DNA of 35,084 bases, from NCBI GenBank assembly GCA_902796265.1, contig CADBOG010000149.1, positions 1-35,084 on the forward strand, read 5' to 3'. The position numbers and the translations under genes were made by a program. Below the pieces are notes generated by a model. It was not told the origin of the DNA, searched no databases, and worked only from the letters and a program-made list of their open reading frames with translations. Positions 9,876 through 18,352 of this stretch are shown one piece after another (the first letter of the stretch is position 1; the number at the start of each line of letters is the position of its first letter). Origin of the DNA: an uncultured Bacteroidota bacterium. Its GTDB lineage: Bacteria > Bacteroidota > Bacteroidia > Bacteroidales > P3.

Positions 9876-11891
9876 ATGAGACGATTGCTTTTTGTGGTTA
9901 TGCTCTGTTTATTGGGTACTGTTGTTGCTCAGGGGTCGATAAAGATATCGGCTCAGACGCAACGTATCAATAATAAGGAGTACTATGTCCATATTGTAGA
10001 ACAAGGACAGACACTTTTTTCTATCGCGCGTGCGTACGGTCTTAAATATTATGATGCGGTCATAAAGACCGACATACACTTGATGAAGGTTGGCGACACC
10101 GTCTGGCTGCCAAAGAATGAGTACAGCGTTGCAGCTGTGTCAGCAAAGGCTGGTTCGGTTGTGGCTCCCAAATCTCGCGTACATTATATAAAGGTTGAGC
10201 CTGGTCAAACACTCTATGGCATCGCAAAAGAGTATGGCGTTACTGTAGAGCAGATTATTGAAGCCAATCCTGAACTGCAAGGACAGCAGCTTCAGGCTGG
10301 CCAGATGCTGAAGATACCGCCAAAGGAGAGCGTTGACCCGGACAAGAAAGCTGCGGAAGAGAAGCGGGCAGCTGAACAAAAGGCGGCCGAGCAAAAGGCG
10401 GCTGAAGAGAAACGAGCTGCAGAACAAAAAGCCGCTGAGCAAAAGATGGCGGAAGAAAGGATGGCTACTGACAAACTGTTAGAGGAAAAGAAAGCAGCTG
10501 AGAGACAAGCTGCTGAAATAAGGCGAATAGAAGAGCAGAACGCTTTAGAAGCGAAGAGAGCAGCAGAACAGAAAGCTTTGGAGGAAAAACGTGCAGCCGA
10601 ACAAAGGATGGCAGAGGAGACCAAACCTTTGGACACAGCTATGATGCCGATGCGCAGAGTCATAAAGAACCCTTATCCATTTGATGAGGTTCCTTTGGCA
10701 TTCCCATCCCAGCCAGCACCTTATTACAATTTCACATCGCAGTCCTCTTTCAGCTATCAAGTGCGTGAACGCCAGGATAAAAACAAGATTTTCGTTTCTG
10801 TCATCATGCCTTTGAATTTGGATAAGATTGACGAGATTTCAACTTCCAAGTTCGATATCGAGCAGCGTGGCAAGAAAGACTATAAGGTGTTCGAATTCAT
10901 ACAGTTCTATGAAGGCATACTGATAGCTTTGGAGCAGCTCCAGAACAGAGGTGTCAACGTGGTGCTGAATGTTGTTGACTTTTCATCCGACAATGTAGAA
11001 GATATAGATGCTGCTTTCAACAAGTACCAGCTTGCCAATTCAGACTATATCATCGCTCTCTTGGTCAAGAAACCTTTCGAGCGACTCTCACAACTGGCTA
11101 AGCAGCATCAAGTTTTTGTAATCAATCCATTCTCAGCGCGTTCAGAGGTTGTTGAGAATAACCCATACGTGGTAAAATGTATGCCATCTGTTGAAGGGAC
11201 AGTGAAGGGCATCCTTGATATGTTGACTCGTCGCCACAAAGGAAGGCATCTATATCTGATTCATTCCAACAGCAAGTCGACAGCTACCGATGAGAAACTC
11301 TATCGTGATGAGTTCCAGCGTCAGCTGGATGCTCGTAAAGACATCAAGTACACCCTCTTTGACTGGTCGGCCAACGGCAAGCTCCTTTCTACTCTGAAGA
11401 CTACGAAGGACAATGTGATTGTCTCGCTTTATGACCAAAACAAGAATAAGAATACAGTGTTTGTCAGTACATTACTAAACCGTTTGTCATCGATAAGCAA
11501 CAATGTACCGACCCTATATTCAATTAATAATTACATTGACGAGTACCCAGACATCGACTATTCGCAGTTGCAGCATTTGAACTATACGATGGTTGCCTTG
11601 GGTCATCTGAACTATGACAATCTCAGGCATAAAGACTTCATCGATACATATAAAACTAAGTTTCTGACCGAGCCCAATACCCTTTATGCTGGTGTGGCTC
11701 ACGATATTGTAATCTATTTCTGTTCGGCATTGTGGCAACAGGGAGCCGAGTTCTGGCGTAATCCGCAGAACTTCGCAGCACCTGTTGAAATGCTCTTCCC
11801 GTTCTCTTTGAAACAGCGTTCCCCCACTGCGGGATATGAGAACCAAACACCCGACATTTACCGTATGTCGAACTACAAATTGATAAAGTAA
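9876..11891 (+). CDS. Secreted LysM protein with Ala/Glu/Lys helix and periplasmic-binding-protein-like domain
   Basis: I start at ATG 9876 (671 residues), where MRRLLFVVMLCLLGTVVAQ gives a clean signal peptide; a GTG at 9867 only adds four residues. Two LysM domains follow (about 36-80 and 102-147; G-Q-T-L-F-S-I-A and G-Q-T-L-Y-G-I-A-K-E-Y-G), which should bind peptidoglycan. Residues about 154-248 are a highly repetitive A-A-E-Q-K / E-K-R-A-A-E helix, probably a long coiled-coil spacer. The C-terminal half (about 300-671) resembles the type 1 periplasmic-binding fold of leucine-type receptors, with Rossmann-like blocks such as VFVINPFSARSEVV and HLYLIHSN. This architecture is common in Bacteroidota; its ligand is unknown. 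lpxC begins 3 nt after its stop, so the genes are cotranscribed. Confidence 0.85.
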   Translation: MRRLLFVVMLCLLGTVVAQGSIKISAQTQRINNKEYYVHIVEQGQTLFSIARAYGLKYYDAVIKTDIHLMKVGDTVWLPKNEYSVAAVSAKAGSVVAPKSRVHYIKVEPGQTLYGIAKEYGVTVEQIIEANPELQGQQLQAGQMLKIPPKESVDPDKKAAEEKRAAEQKAAEQKAAEEKRAAEQKAAEQKMAEERMATDKLLEEKKAAERQAAEIRRIEEQNALEAKRAAEQKALEEKRAAEQRMAEETKPLDTAMMPMRRVIKNPYPFDEVPLAFPSQPAPYYNFTSQSSFSYQVRERQDKNKIFVSVIMPLNLDKIDEISTSKFDIEQRGKKDYKVFEFIQFYEGILIALEQLQNRGVNVVLNVVDFSSDNVEDIDAAFNKYQLANSDYIIALLVKKPFERLSQLAKQHQVFVINPFSARSEVVENNPYVVKCMPSVEGTVKGILDMLTRRHKGRHLYLIHSNSKSTATDEKLYRDEFQRQLDARKDIKYTLFDWSANGKLLSTLKTTKDNVIVSLYDQNKNKNTVFVSTLLNRLSSISNNVPTLYSINNYIDEYPDIDYSQLQHLNYTMVALGHLNYDNLRHKDFIDTYKTKFLTEPNTLYAGVAHDIVIYFCSALWQQGAEFWRNPQNFAAPVEMLFPFSLKQRSPTAGYENQTPDIYRMSNYKLIK

Positions 11892-11894
11892 CTA

Positions 11895-12806
11895 ATGGAG
11901 TATCAGACAACAATAAATAAGCCCTTCACGCTCTCAGGTCCTGGTTTACATACAGGCAAATATACTCATGCAACACTCAAGCCTGCACCAGCTGATACAG
12001 GCATCGTACTTCTGCGTACCGACCTCGAGAAAATGGTCTCTATTCCGGCACGTGCTGATAATGTGCATGATACCAATCACGGAACCACGTTGGCAATAGG
12101 TGAAGTTATGGTGTCGACAATAGAACACATGATGTCGGCACTGCACGGCATGCATGTGGATAACGTTTTTGTGGAGGTCGACGGTCCTGAAATACCGATA
12201 TTGGATGGCAGCGCCAGATTGTGGGTAAACCAAATAACCGAAGTGGGACTTGCCACCTTAGAGAAAGAAAGAAAATATATCACACTGCCGCAACGTGTTG
12301 AATGGCAGGATTCAAAATCAGGCATCCTGATGATTGCCGAGCCAGCAGATGATTTCAAGGTGGATTGTAAGATTGAGTTCGAGAGTGAGCTGATTGGCAG
12401 TCAGACGGCCGCTATTGAAGGTTTGGACAATTATGCAAAAGAGATTGCATCATGCCGCACCTTCGTTTTCTTGCATGAGGTGGAAATGCTACTGTCGCTC
12501 AATCTTATCAAAGGTGGCGATTTGGACAACGCTTTGGTTTTTGTCGACAAGCCATTAGGCGAGGATGAGAAGGAACGTCTGGCAAAACTCTTCGACAAGA
12601 AGAAAGAGACGATACAGGTACACAACGGAGTACTGAACACAATAGAACCCTATTTTGCCAACGAACCGGCACGACATAAGCTCCTTGATTTCCTGGGAGA
12701 TATCTATCTGCTAGGAGCTCCAGTGAAAGCACATTTCACTATCAAATGTCCTGGACATAGAGCAAATACAGAACTGGCAAAGAAGATAAACAATATTATA
12801 GCGTAA
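11895..12806 (+). CDS. lpxC: UDP-3-O-acyl-N-acetylglucosamine deacetylase, without the fused FabZ domain
   Basis: LpxC catalyses the committed, zinc-dependent deacetylation in lipid A synthesis. The product has 303 residues. Family motifs are clear: SGPGLHTGK at the N-terminus, the zinc-ligand region STIEHMMSALHG, PILDGSA, ASCRTFVF, LIKGGDLDNALVF and the second metal/catalytic region ARHKLLDFLGD. In most Bacteroidota LpxC is fused at its C-terminus to the dehydratase FabZ (about 460 residues in total). Here the protein stops right after the LpxC domain, and only 30 nt separate it from lpxA, so no FabZ remnant exists at this locus. Confidence 0.95.
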   Translation: MEYQTTINKPFTLSGPGLHTGKYTHATLKPAPADTGIVLLRTDLEKMVSIPARADNVHDTNHGTTLAIGEVMVSTIEHMMSALHGMHVDNVFVEVDGPEIPILDGSARLWVNQITEVGLATLEKERKYITLPQRVEWQDSKSGILMIAEPADDFKVDCKIEFESELIGSQTAAIEGLDNYAKEIASCRTFVFLHEVEMLLSLNLIKGGDLDNALVFVDKPLGEDEKERLAKLFDKKKETIQVHNGVLNTIEPYFANEPARHKLLDFLGDIYLLGAPVKAHFTIKCPGHRANTELAKKINNIIA

Positions 12807-12836
12807 CAATTTAATTTATATACAAATATTCCACTG

Positions 12837-13640
12837 ATGAAACTTTACGATCTGCATCCCGAGGCAAAAATCGGTAATAATGTAACGATCTCAAACTTCA
12901 CCACTATATGCGACGATGTCATCATCGGCGACAATACCTGGATAGGACCAAATGTGACAATTTTCCCTGGAGCCCGCATCGGCAACAATTGCAAGATTTT
13001 TCCAGGCTCTGTCATTTCGGCTATACCACAAGACCTCAAATTCAATGGGGAGTACACAACTGTTGAGATAGGAGACAACAATGTCATACGCGAGTGCTGC
13101 ACCATCAATCGTGGTACTTCAGCTTCCGGAAAAACCATCATAGGCAACAACAACCTGCTTATGGCTTATGTCCATGTGGCTCACGACTGTGTGGTCGGCA
13201 ACAATTGTGTTTTTGCCAACAACACAACACTTGCTGGTCACATTATTGTTGGCGACTGGGTGGTGCTTGGCGGAAAGACAGCCATTCTCCAGTTTGTCCA
13301 TATCGGTTCACATGTGATTACACAAGGAGGTTCGTTGGTTAACAAAGATATACCTCCATTCGTAAAGGCTGGTCGTTATCCCATCTCCTTCGCAGGAGTC
13401 AATGCGTTAGGTCTCCACCGCCGAGGATTCTCTCCTGCTGAAATCAACAATATTCAGGAGATTTATCGCATCCTTTATCAGAAAGGACTTATAGTATCAC
13501 ACGCTGTTGAACTAATAAAAGAGCAGTTTGGCAATACCGACGAGGGTAAGATTGTGCTCAGCTTCATAGGCAATGCCAACACGGGTCTTATGAAGGGCTA
13601 CACCTACATGAGTAAGCGCCAGCAAGACCCAGAAGCATAA
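12837..13640 (+). CDS. lpxA: Acyl-ACP--UDP-N-acetylglucosamine O-acyltransferase
   Basis: LpxA (267 residues) performs the first acylation of lipid A synthesis, moving a 3-hydroxyacyl chain from ACP to UDP-GlcNAc. The first two-thirds is a left-handed parallel beta-helix of hexapeptide repeats (for example IGNNVTISN, IGDNTWIGPN, IGNNNLLMA). The catalytic His lies in AYVHVAHDCVVGNN, followed by QFVHIGSHVITQGGS. The C-terminal helical part has GVNALGLHRRGFS, typical of LpxA rather than LpxD. It is cotranscribed with lpxC and is followed by a strong terminator. Confidence 0.97.
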   Translation: MKLYDLHPEAKIGNNVTISNFTTICDDVIIGDNTWIGPNVTIFPGARIGNNCKIFPGSVISAIPQDLKFNGEYTTVEIGDNNVIRECCTINRGTSASGKTIIGNNNLLMAYVHVAHDCVVGNNCVFANNTTLAGHIIVGDWVVLGGKTAILQFVHIGSHVITQGGSLVNKDIPPFVKAGRYPISFAGVNALGLHRRGFSPAEINNIQEIYRILYQKGLIVSHAVELIKEQFGNTDEGKIVLSFIGNANTGLMKGYTYMSKRQQDPEA

Positions 13641-13680
13641 CTTGATTGGATATATACTGTTGTTTTAGTAACTATAAAAC

Positions 13681-13712
13681 AAAAAACGCTGACCGTCAGG
13701 TCAGCGTTTTTT
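13681..13712. terminator. Bidirectional intrinsic terminator between lpxA and htpG
   Basis: A 14-bp perfect stem (13681-13694 pairing with 13699-13712) with a GTCA loop has a core of CGCTGACC/GGTCAGCG flanked by A6 and T6-7. Because it has an A-run on one side and a T-run on the other, it can end both the rightward lpxA transcript and the leftward htpG transcript. Confidence 0.93.
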
Positions 13713-13728
13713 TATTGATTGATTTGGG

Positions 13729-15669
13729 TTAAATCATTTCGACAGAGCGCTTGATGAACTGAGTCAGAGCTTCGCCTTTCAGCAGACCGTTGCTCAGTAG
13801 GGCAAGGTCGGTCAGTTGGTGAACAAGTTGTTTCTGCTTGTCGGCATCGGCTTCATTGAGTACCTGTTCTATCAGCGGGTGGTTGATGTTGACAACCAAG
13901 TTGTAGTTGTCGGGCATCTCGCCGTAGAATCCCATTCCGCCACCGCTCGTTTGGCTCATCTCCTTGTAGCGGCGCATGAACTCATTCTGGGTGATGACCA
14001 TTGGTTGGTCATCGCTCTCCATGCTTTCCAGCTGTACGGTGAATTTGGCTTTGTCCACTTCGCCTTCGATGATAGGTTTCAGCTTATCTTTCTGTTCCTG
14101 AGTCAACTTCTCGGGAATGGTATCTTCGTGGGCAATAAGTTTCTCAACGGTATCGCCATCGACACGCACAAAGCGAGTCTTCTCTATTTTCTGCTCAAGA
14201 AGGTTGATATAGTGCGAGTTGAGGACACTGTCCATCAGCAACACATCGTATCCTTTCTCTTTGGCTTTGGCGATATAGGCATGCTGCTCATCGACATCGG
14301 TAGCGTAGAGGTAGATGACATTCTTGTCCTTATCCGTCTGGAGTGCTTTGACTTTGTCGCGGTAGTCGTCAAGTTTGAAGTATTTGCCTTCTGTGTTTTT
14401 CAGGAGGGCGAACTTCATGGCACGTTCGCAGAATTTCTCTTCGGTGAGCATTCCGTATTCGACAAAAATCTTGATGTCGTCCCATTTCTCCTCGAGCTGG
14501 GTAGGAGCATCTGCTACTGGGTTGCCGTCAGCATCCTTAAGGTCTACTTTGTTCTTGCTCATCTCCTCCAGCTTGTCGGCAACTTTCTTGCTGATATGCT
14601 GGGCAATCTTCTTCACATTGCTGTCGCTCTGCAGATAGCTACGGCTGACATTCAGTGGGATATCCGGGCTGTCGAGCACACCGTGAAGCAGCATAAGATA
14701 TTCAGGTACTACGCCTTCTACGCTGTCGGTGACAAACACCTGGTTGCAGTAGAGCTGAATCTTGTTGCGGTTCGGGTCGATGGTTTTACGCACCTTGGGG
14801 AAGTAGAGGATACCCGTAAGGTTGAAAGGATAGTCGACATTTAGATGGATTTGGAATAGAGGCTCTTCAAAGTTCATTGGATAGAGCTCGTGATAGAACT
14901 TCTTGTAGTCCTCGTCTGTCAAATCGGCAGGCTTTTTGCGCCAAGCAGGGTCGGTATCGTTGATGATGCGAGGCTGTTTCTTCTCCACGCGCTTGGGCTC
15001 TTTCTTTTTTCCACCCTTGCCGTCGTCAACCTCATTGAATTCTGTTTCGCTGTCAACCCATACACTCTCTTCGCCAAAGCGGATGGCTATAGGCATGAAG
15101 CGGCAATATTTCTTCAGAAGCTCAAGAATCCTATGTTCCTCAAGGAATTCCTTGCAGTCGTCGGCAATATGGAGTATGATGTCGGTGCCGCGTTCTTTGC
15201 GCTTGCCCTCTTTCATCTCGAATTCGGGGCTACCGTCGCAGCTCCAGTGCATAGCAGGAGCATCCTTGTAGCTCTTTGTTTCAATTTCCACCTTGTCGGC
15301 AACCATAAATGCCGAATAGAAACCCAGACCGAAATGACCAATAAGGTTCTCCTGGACATCCTTGTATTTGTCCAGAAAATCGTTTGCACCGCTGAAAGCT
15401 ATTTGGTTGATATACTTGTCAATCTCATCTTGCGTCATTCCGATACCGTGATCGCTGATGATGAGTTTTTTCTTCTCAATCTTGACTTCAACAGTCAGGT
15501 CGCCCAGCTCGCCCTTGAACTCGCCTCGCGACGAGAGAGCCTTCATTTTCTGGGTGGCGTCAATGGCGTTAGAGATAAGTTCACGAAGGAAAATTTCGTG
15601 GTCAGAATAGAGGAACTTCTTGATTACCGGGAAGATGTTCTCGGTTTGTACATTCAAATTACCTTGCAT
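13729..15669 (-). CDS. htpG: Hsp90-family chaperone HtpG
   Basis: HtpG (646 residues) is the bacterial Hsp90, an ATP-dependent cytosolic chaperone dimer. The GHKL ATPase domain at the N-terminus has the Hsp90 motifs FLRELISNAIDA, ISDHGIGMT and GHFGLGFYSAFMVAD. The middle domain contains LYCNQVFVTD, the client/gamma-phosphate region with VEGVVPEYLMLLHGVLDSPDIPLNVSR. The C-terminal dimerisation domain is present. The length is close to E. coli HtpG. The gene stands alone, with a 154-nt upstream region containing three palindromes and a near-consensus promoter. Confidence 0.97.
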   Translation of the reverse strand: MQGNLNVQTENIFPVIKKFLYSDHEIFLRELISNAIDATQKMKALSSRGEFKGELGDLTVEVKIEKKKLIISDHGIGMTQDEIDKYINQIAFSGANDFLDKYKDVQENLIGHFGLGFYSAFMVADKVEIETKSYKDAPAMHWSCDGSPEFEMKEGKRKERGTDIILHIADDCKEFLEEHRILELLKKYCRFMPIAIRFGEESVWVDSETEFNEVDDGKGGKKKEPKRVEKKQPRIINDTDPAWRKKPADLTDEDYKKFYHELYPMNFEEPLFQIHLNVDYPFNLTGILYFPKVRKTIDPNRNKIQLYCNQVFVTDSVEGVVPEYLMLLHGVLDSPDIPLNVSRSYLQSDSNVKKIAQHISKKVADKLEEMSKNKVDLKDADGNPVADAPTQLEEKWDDIKIFVEYGMLTEEKFCERAMKFALLKNTEGKYFKLDDYRDKVKALQTDKDKNVIYLYATDVDEQHAYIAKAKEKGYDVLLMDSVLNSHYINLLEQKIEKTRFVRVDGDTVEKLIAHEDTIPEKLTQEQKDKLKPIIEGEVDKAKFTVQLESMESDDQPMVITQNEFMRRYKEMSQTSGGGMGFYGEMPDNYNLVVNINHPLIEQVLNEADADKQKQLVHQLTDLALLSNGLLKGEALTQFIKRSVEMI

Positions 15670-15704
15670 ATATGGTCGAATATTTAATGTTAATCACATT
15701 CCGT

Positions 15705-15721
15705 TGTTTGCACAGCAAACA
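15705..15721. promoter_or_regulatory. 17-bp palindrome in the htpG leader
   Basis: TGTTTGC-ACA-GCAAACA is a perfect 7-3-7 inverted repeat, 36 nt upstream of the htpG ATG and, if the promoter at 15734-15741 is real, inside the leader. It is either a DNA operator or an mRNA hairpin. It does not resemble the CIRCE element. Confidence 0.5.
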
Positions 15722-15733
15722 GTTCGTTGACTG

Positions 15734-15741
15734 CAAATATT
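15734..15741 (-). promoter_or_regulatory. Possible -7 box of the htpG promoter
   Basis: On the minus strand AATATTTG matches TAnnTTTG in 7 of 8 positions (first base A instead of T). A correctly spaced -33 TTG is not clear; the nearest TTG is in the palindrome at 15762-15774, slightly too far away. This is a tentative call. Confidence 0.35.
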
Positions 15742-15761
15742 GTTCCAAATAGTAAGGCTAC

Positions 15762-15774
15762 TGACAATTTGTCA
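15762..15774. promoter_or_regulatory. Candidate operator 1 upstream of htpG
   Basis: TGACAATTTGTCA is a perfect 6-1-6 inverted repeat. It lies at the expected -33 region of the putative htpG promoter. A second copy differing by one base lies exactly 52 bp further upstream. Confidence 0.5.
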
Positions 15775-15813
15775 TACATGATGTTCACCCATCGTTCATT
15801 TGCATACTACTAG

Positions 15814-15826
15814 TGACAGTTTGTCA
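15814..15826. promoter_or_regulatory. Candidate operator 2 upstream of htpG
   Basis: TGACAGTTTGTCA is the second copy of the motif, with 5-bp arms TGACA/TGTCA and one base different from copy 1. It overlaps the stop codon of the GNAT-HD gene. The 52-bp start-to-start spacing equals about five helical turns. Confidence 0.45.
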
Positions 15827-16927
15827 GTTGTACATTTTCTCAAACACAGCCCGAAGTTTCTCTTTGTCGGCAATAAGAATCCTAAGTTCTTTGAGGTTTT
15901 GTGCGTTAGGCGACTCAGGAAGGAAAAGCTTTAGGTAGCCATTCTCTCCGTATTTCTCTTCCAAGTGTTCCACGGCTCTCTGCCATTGTTGTTCTTTGTC
16001 GAGTTCGGGATGGTTCGAGAGCCCGAATTCCACTGTCCTACGCACAATCTTCAGTGGCTCTATATCGCGGTCGGCTTCAGCTACTATTTTGCCGTAAATG
16101 CTGCGTGGCTCATGGTGGGCCGAAGCTCTATGGTCCTCGGCGGCTTCTGCCATCACATCCAGCTGCTTTTTGCTGAACCAGCGTCTAAGTTTTGCATCTC
16201 CCATGATAATCTCACCCGAAATAATATGGTGCCTCTCTCGTCCATCAACAAGACCAGTATCATGATATGCAGCAATAGTGTATACCATATTGATTTCCAC
16301 GTTATAGTATTGTGCAAGCTGCAAGCTGTTTTTTATTACCGACAATGCATGACTTTTCTTGTGGGCATCGTCAAAATGTTCATAACGAGGAAGAATCTCT
16401 GATTCGACATATTCCTTAAGAGGCTCGCATAGATAACCAGTATCAACCAACTGATATGCAATTCGCTGTGTGCCGTCAGCAATATAGATAATCCCCCTTC
16501 GTGAGAATCCCTCTCGCTCGATGAGCATCCGCATTGTGCGGTTCTTTTCGTGAGTATCGATGCGTAGCGAAGTGGCATGGCGACGGCACCAATCTAATGA
16601 AGCTTTAAAAACGCCATGCTTTCCCTGGGCACGTCCCATACGGTGTATTGTTGCGTAAGGCCTGTCGTCTTCCTCCCAACATCCGTCTTCAATATATTCG
16701 TATGTTGCATCTCTCCCCTCGATGAATGCAAAAGCCCCGGCAATATCCTCTCCGTCAACGACAACAAAGCTGATACCCCGTTCTATATCCTCTTTTACAA
16801 GCTCTTCCGATGGATATCCGTTCACCCATTGGCAGTCGTTGCCCTCACGCCTCATCAGCTCACGCGCGTGATCATATATTTTGAGTATATCCCTAATGTC
16901 GCCTATTGTGGCTTTGCGTATTTTCAT
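15824..16927 (-). CDS. Fusion protein: GNAT N-acetyltransferase plus HD phosphohydrolase domain
   Basis: The product has 367 residues and no signal peptide. Residues 1 to about 170 form a GNAT fold: IRKATIGDIRDILKIYDHAREL at the start, the FAFIEG strand, the acetyl-CoA-loop region HRMGRAQGKHGVF and a C-terminal LIEREGFSRRGI. Residues about 190-330 form an HD domain: the first His in HFDDAHKKSHALSV, the metal pair H222-D223 in AAYHDTGL, then EDHRAS and the final Asp region AEADRDIEP. GNAT enzymes acetylate amines; HD domains cleave phosphomonoesters or nucleotides. No substrate is evident. It lies upstream of htpG on the same strand, with a 154-nt gap, and divergent from hydF. Confidence 0.85.
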   Translation of the reverse strand: MKIRKATIGDIRDILKIYDHARELMRREGNDCQWVNGYPSEELVKEDIERGISFVVVDGEDIAGAFAFIEGRDATYEYIEDGCWEEDDRPYATIHRMGRAQGKHGVFKASLDWCRRHATSLRIDTHEKNRTMRMLIEREGFSRRGIIYIADGTQRIAYQLVDTGYLCEPLKEYVESEILPRYEHFDDAHKKSHALSVIKNSLQLAQYYNVEINMVYTIAAYHDTGLVDGRERHHIISGEIIMGDAKLRRWFSKKQLDVMAEAAEDHRASAHHEPRSIYGKIVAEADRDIEPLKIVRRTVEFGLSNHPELDKEQQWQRAVEHLEEKYGENGYLKLFLPESPNAQNLKELRILIADKEKLRAVFEKMYN

Positions 16928-17036
16928 AATGAATGCAATTTCTTAAACCTGCGGTTTTTTCACTAACGTCATTGGCATTCTTTTAGTATACCACAACATC
17001 ACTTTTCGATAATTCCACAATAGTAACAATAATGCC

Positions 17037-17044
17037 TACCTTTG
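17037..17044 (+). promoter_or_regulatory. Possible -7 box of the hydF promoter
   Basis: TACCTTTG matches TAnnTTTG exactly, 54 nt before the hydF start. No TTG is found at the usual 19-21 nt upstream spacing, so the promoter is only partly supported. Confidence 0.45.
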
Positions 17045-17098
17045 AAATTATTTTAATGCAATTGAAAATAATGGCATACGATTTTCGTTATTAATAAT

Positions 17099-18304
17099 AT
17101 GAAAGGCAATGAAAATAAACCTCGTATAGGTATCTTTGGCCGTAGAAACTACGGCAAGAGCTCGCTAATCAATTACTTGACAGGACAGCAGGTGGCAATT
17201 GTATCTGACTTTGCAGGTGCAACCACCGACCCTGTTCGCAAAACAATGGAATTGCATGGCGTAGGGCCTGTGGTTTGGATCGACACGGCAGGCATCGATG
17301 ATAGTGGCGACCTAGGTACTCTCCGCATCGAGAAGACATATTCTGAACTCCAGCAGGTCGACTTGGCTATCATTCTCTTGGCTGACAATAAGTTGGATGA
17401 GCCGGAAGAGCGTCTCATCGAATCATGCAGAAAGCGTAACCTCAATTTTCTCCTTCTTTACGCACAATCAGACATCGTTCCTCCCGATGACGCCTTCTTG
17501 GCTGATGTGGAGTCCGAGACTGGCAAGAGACCTATGGTTTTCAATGTTAAAGAACCCCATTATAGAGAGGGCTTGCTTTCTGCCATACGCGACGCACTTC
17601 CAGAATCGGCTTTCCGTCAGCCATCACTTCTTGGTGACGTCATTTCGCAGGGCGATACCGTTGTTATGGTAACACCAATAGACAGTGCAGCACCCGAAGG
17701 CCGCATGATACTTCCTCAGGTACAGGTGCTTCGTGATATACTTGACAATCATGGCACAGCCGTGGTGTGTCGCGAAACAGAGTTGCGTTCAACCCTTGCC
17801 GCCCTTAAGCAACCTCCTCGATTGGTGGTCACTGACAGTCAGGTCTTCCACATGGTTCGTGACATCCTAGACGAACTTATGCCAGATTGCTACCTCACCA
17901 GTTTCAGTGTTCTGCTTGCAAGGGCGAAAGGCCTCTTTGATGATTATGTGAAAGGTACTCCTGCAATTGACAAACTTCGTGATGGAGACCGTGTCCTCAT
18001 GCTTGAAAGTTGTACTCATAACGTCACTTGCGAGGACATTGGCCGTGTGAAGCTTCCCGCACTCCTCAAAAAATACACAGGAAAGCAACTTCATTGCGAA
18101 GCTATAGGCGGAATGACACCCATCCCTGCCGATATTGCTGACTATGCGCTCGTTATCCAGTGTGGAGGATGTGTTATCAGTCGTCAGCAACTTGCATCGC
18201 GTTTGCAGCCTGCCCTTGATGCCGGCGTCCCAGTCTCTAATTATGGTCTTGCCATAGCTTACATGAATGGCATCTTCACCCGCTCAATGAAAATATTCGG
18301 CTAA
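17099..18304 (+). CDS. hydF: [FeFe]-hydrogenase H-cluster maturation GTPase HydF
   Basis: HydF (401 residues) is the GTPase scaffold on which the 2Fe subcluster of [FeFe]-hydrogenase is assembled with HydE and HydG. The N-terminal GTPase domain has the P-loop GRRNYGKS (14-21) and the G3 motif DTAG. The C-terminal cluster-binding domain has the ligands Cys305 and His307 (SCTHN) and Cys355/Cys358 (QCGGC), matching the three-cysteine arrangement of the family. hydE and hydG are not in this window, so the gene is separated from the other maturases. Its presence implies that the organism makes at least one [FeFe]-hydrogenase. It is followed by folA after a 48-nt gap filled with heptanucleotide repeats. 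Confidence 0.97.
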   Translation: MKGNENKPRIGIFGRRNYGKSSLINYLTGQQVAIVSDFAGATTDPVRKTMELHGVGPVVWIDTAGIDDSGDLGTLRIEKTYSELQQVDLAIILLADNKLDEPEERLIESCRKRNLNFLLLYAQSDIVPPDDAFLADVESETGKRPMVFNVKEPHYREGLLSAIRDALPESAFRQPSLLGDVISQGDTVVMVTPIDSAAPEGRMILPQVQVLRDILDNHGTAVVCRETELRSTLAALKQPPRLVVTDSQVFHMVRDILDELMPDCYLTSFSVLLARAKGLFDDYVKGTPAIDKLRDGDRVLMLESCTHNVTCEDIGRVKLPALLKKYTGKQLHCEAIGGMTPIPADIADYALVIQCGGCVISRQQLASRLQPALDAGVPVSNYGLAIAYMNGIFTRSMKIFG

Positions 18305-18314
18305 TTCTCACTTT

Positions 18315-18349
18315 TCAATTCTCAATTCTCAATTCCCAATTCTCAATTC
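18315..18349. repeat. Five TCAATTC heptanucleotide units
   Basis: Five consecutive 7-nt units (TCAATTC, with the fourth reading CCAATTC) fill the gap between hydF and folA and end 3 nt before the folA ATG, occupying the position of a ribosome-binding site. Confidence 0.9.
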
Positions 18350-18352
18350 CCC

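Noticed and set aside
13816..14844. Open frame of 342 codons on the plus strand
   Set aside because: It is antisense to htpG and its hydrophobic composition is what the complement of Lys/Glu/Asp-rich codons produces.
14890..15687. Open frame of 265 codons on the plus strand
   Set aside because: It is antisense to the HtpG ATPase domain, with no recognisable motif.
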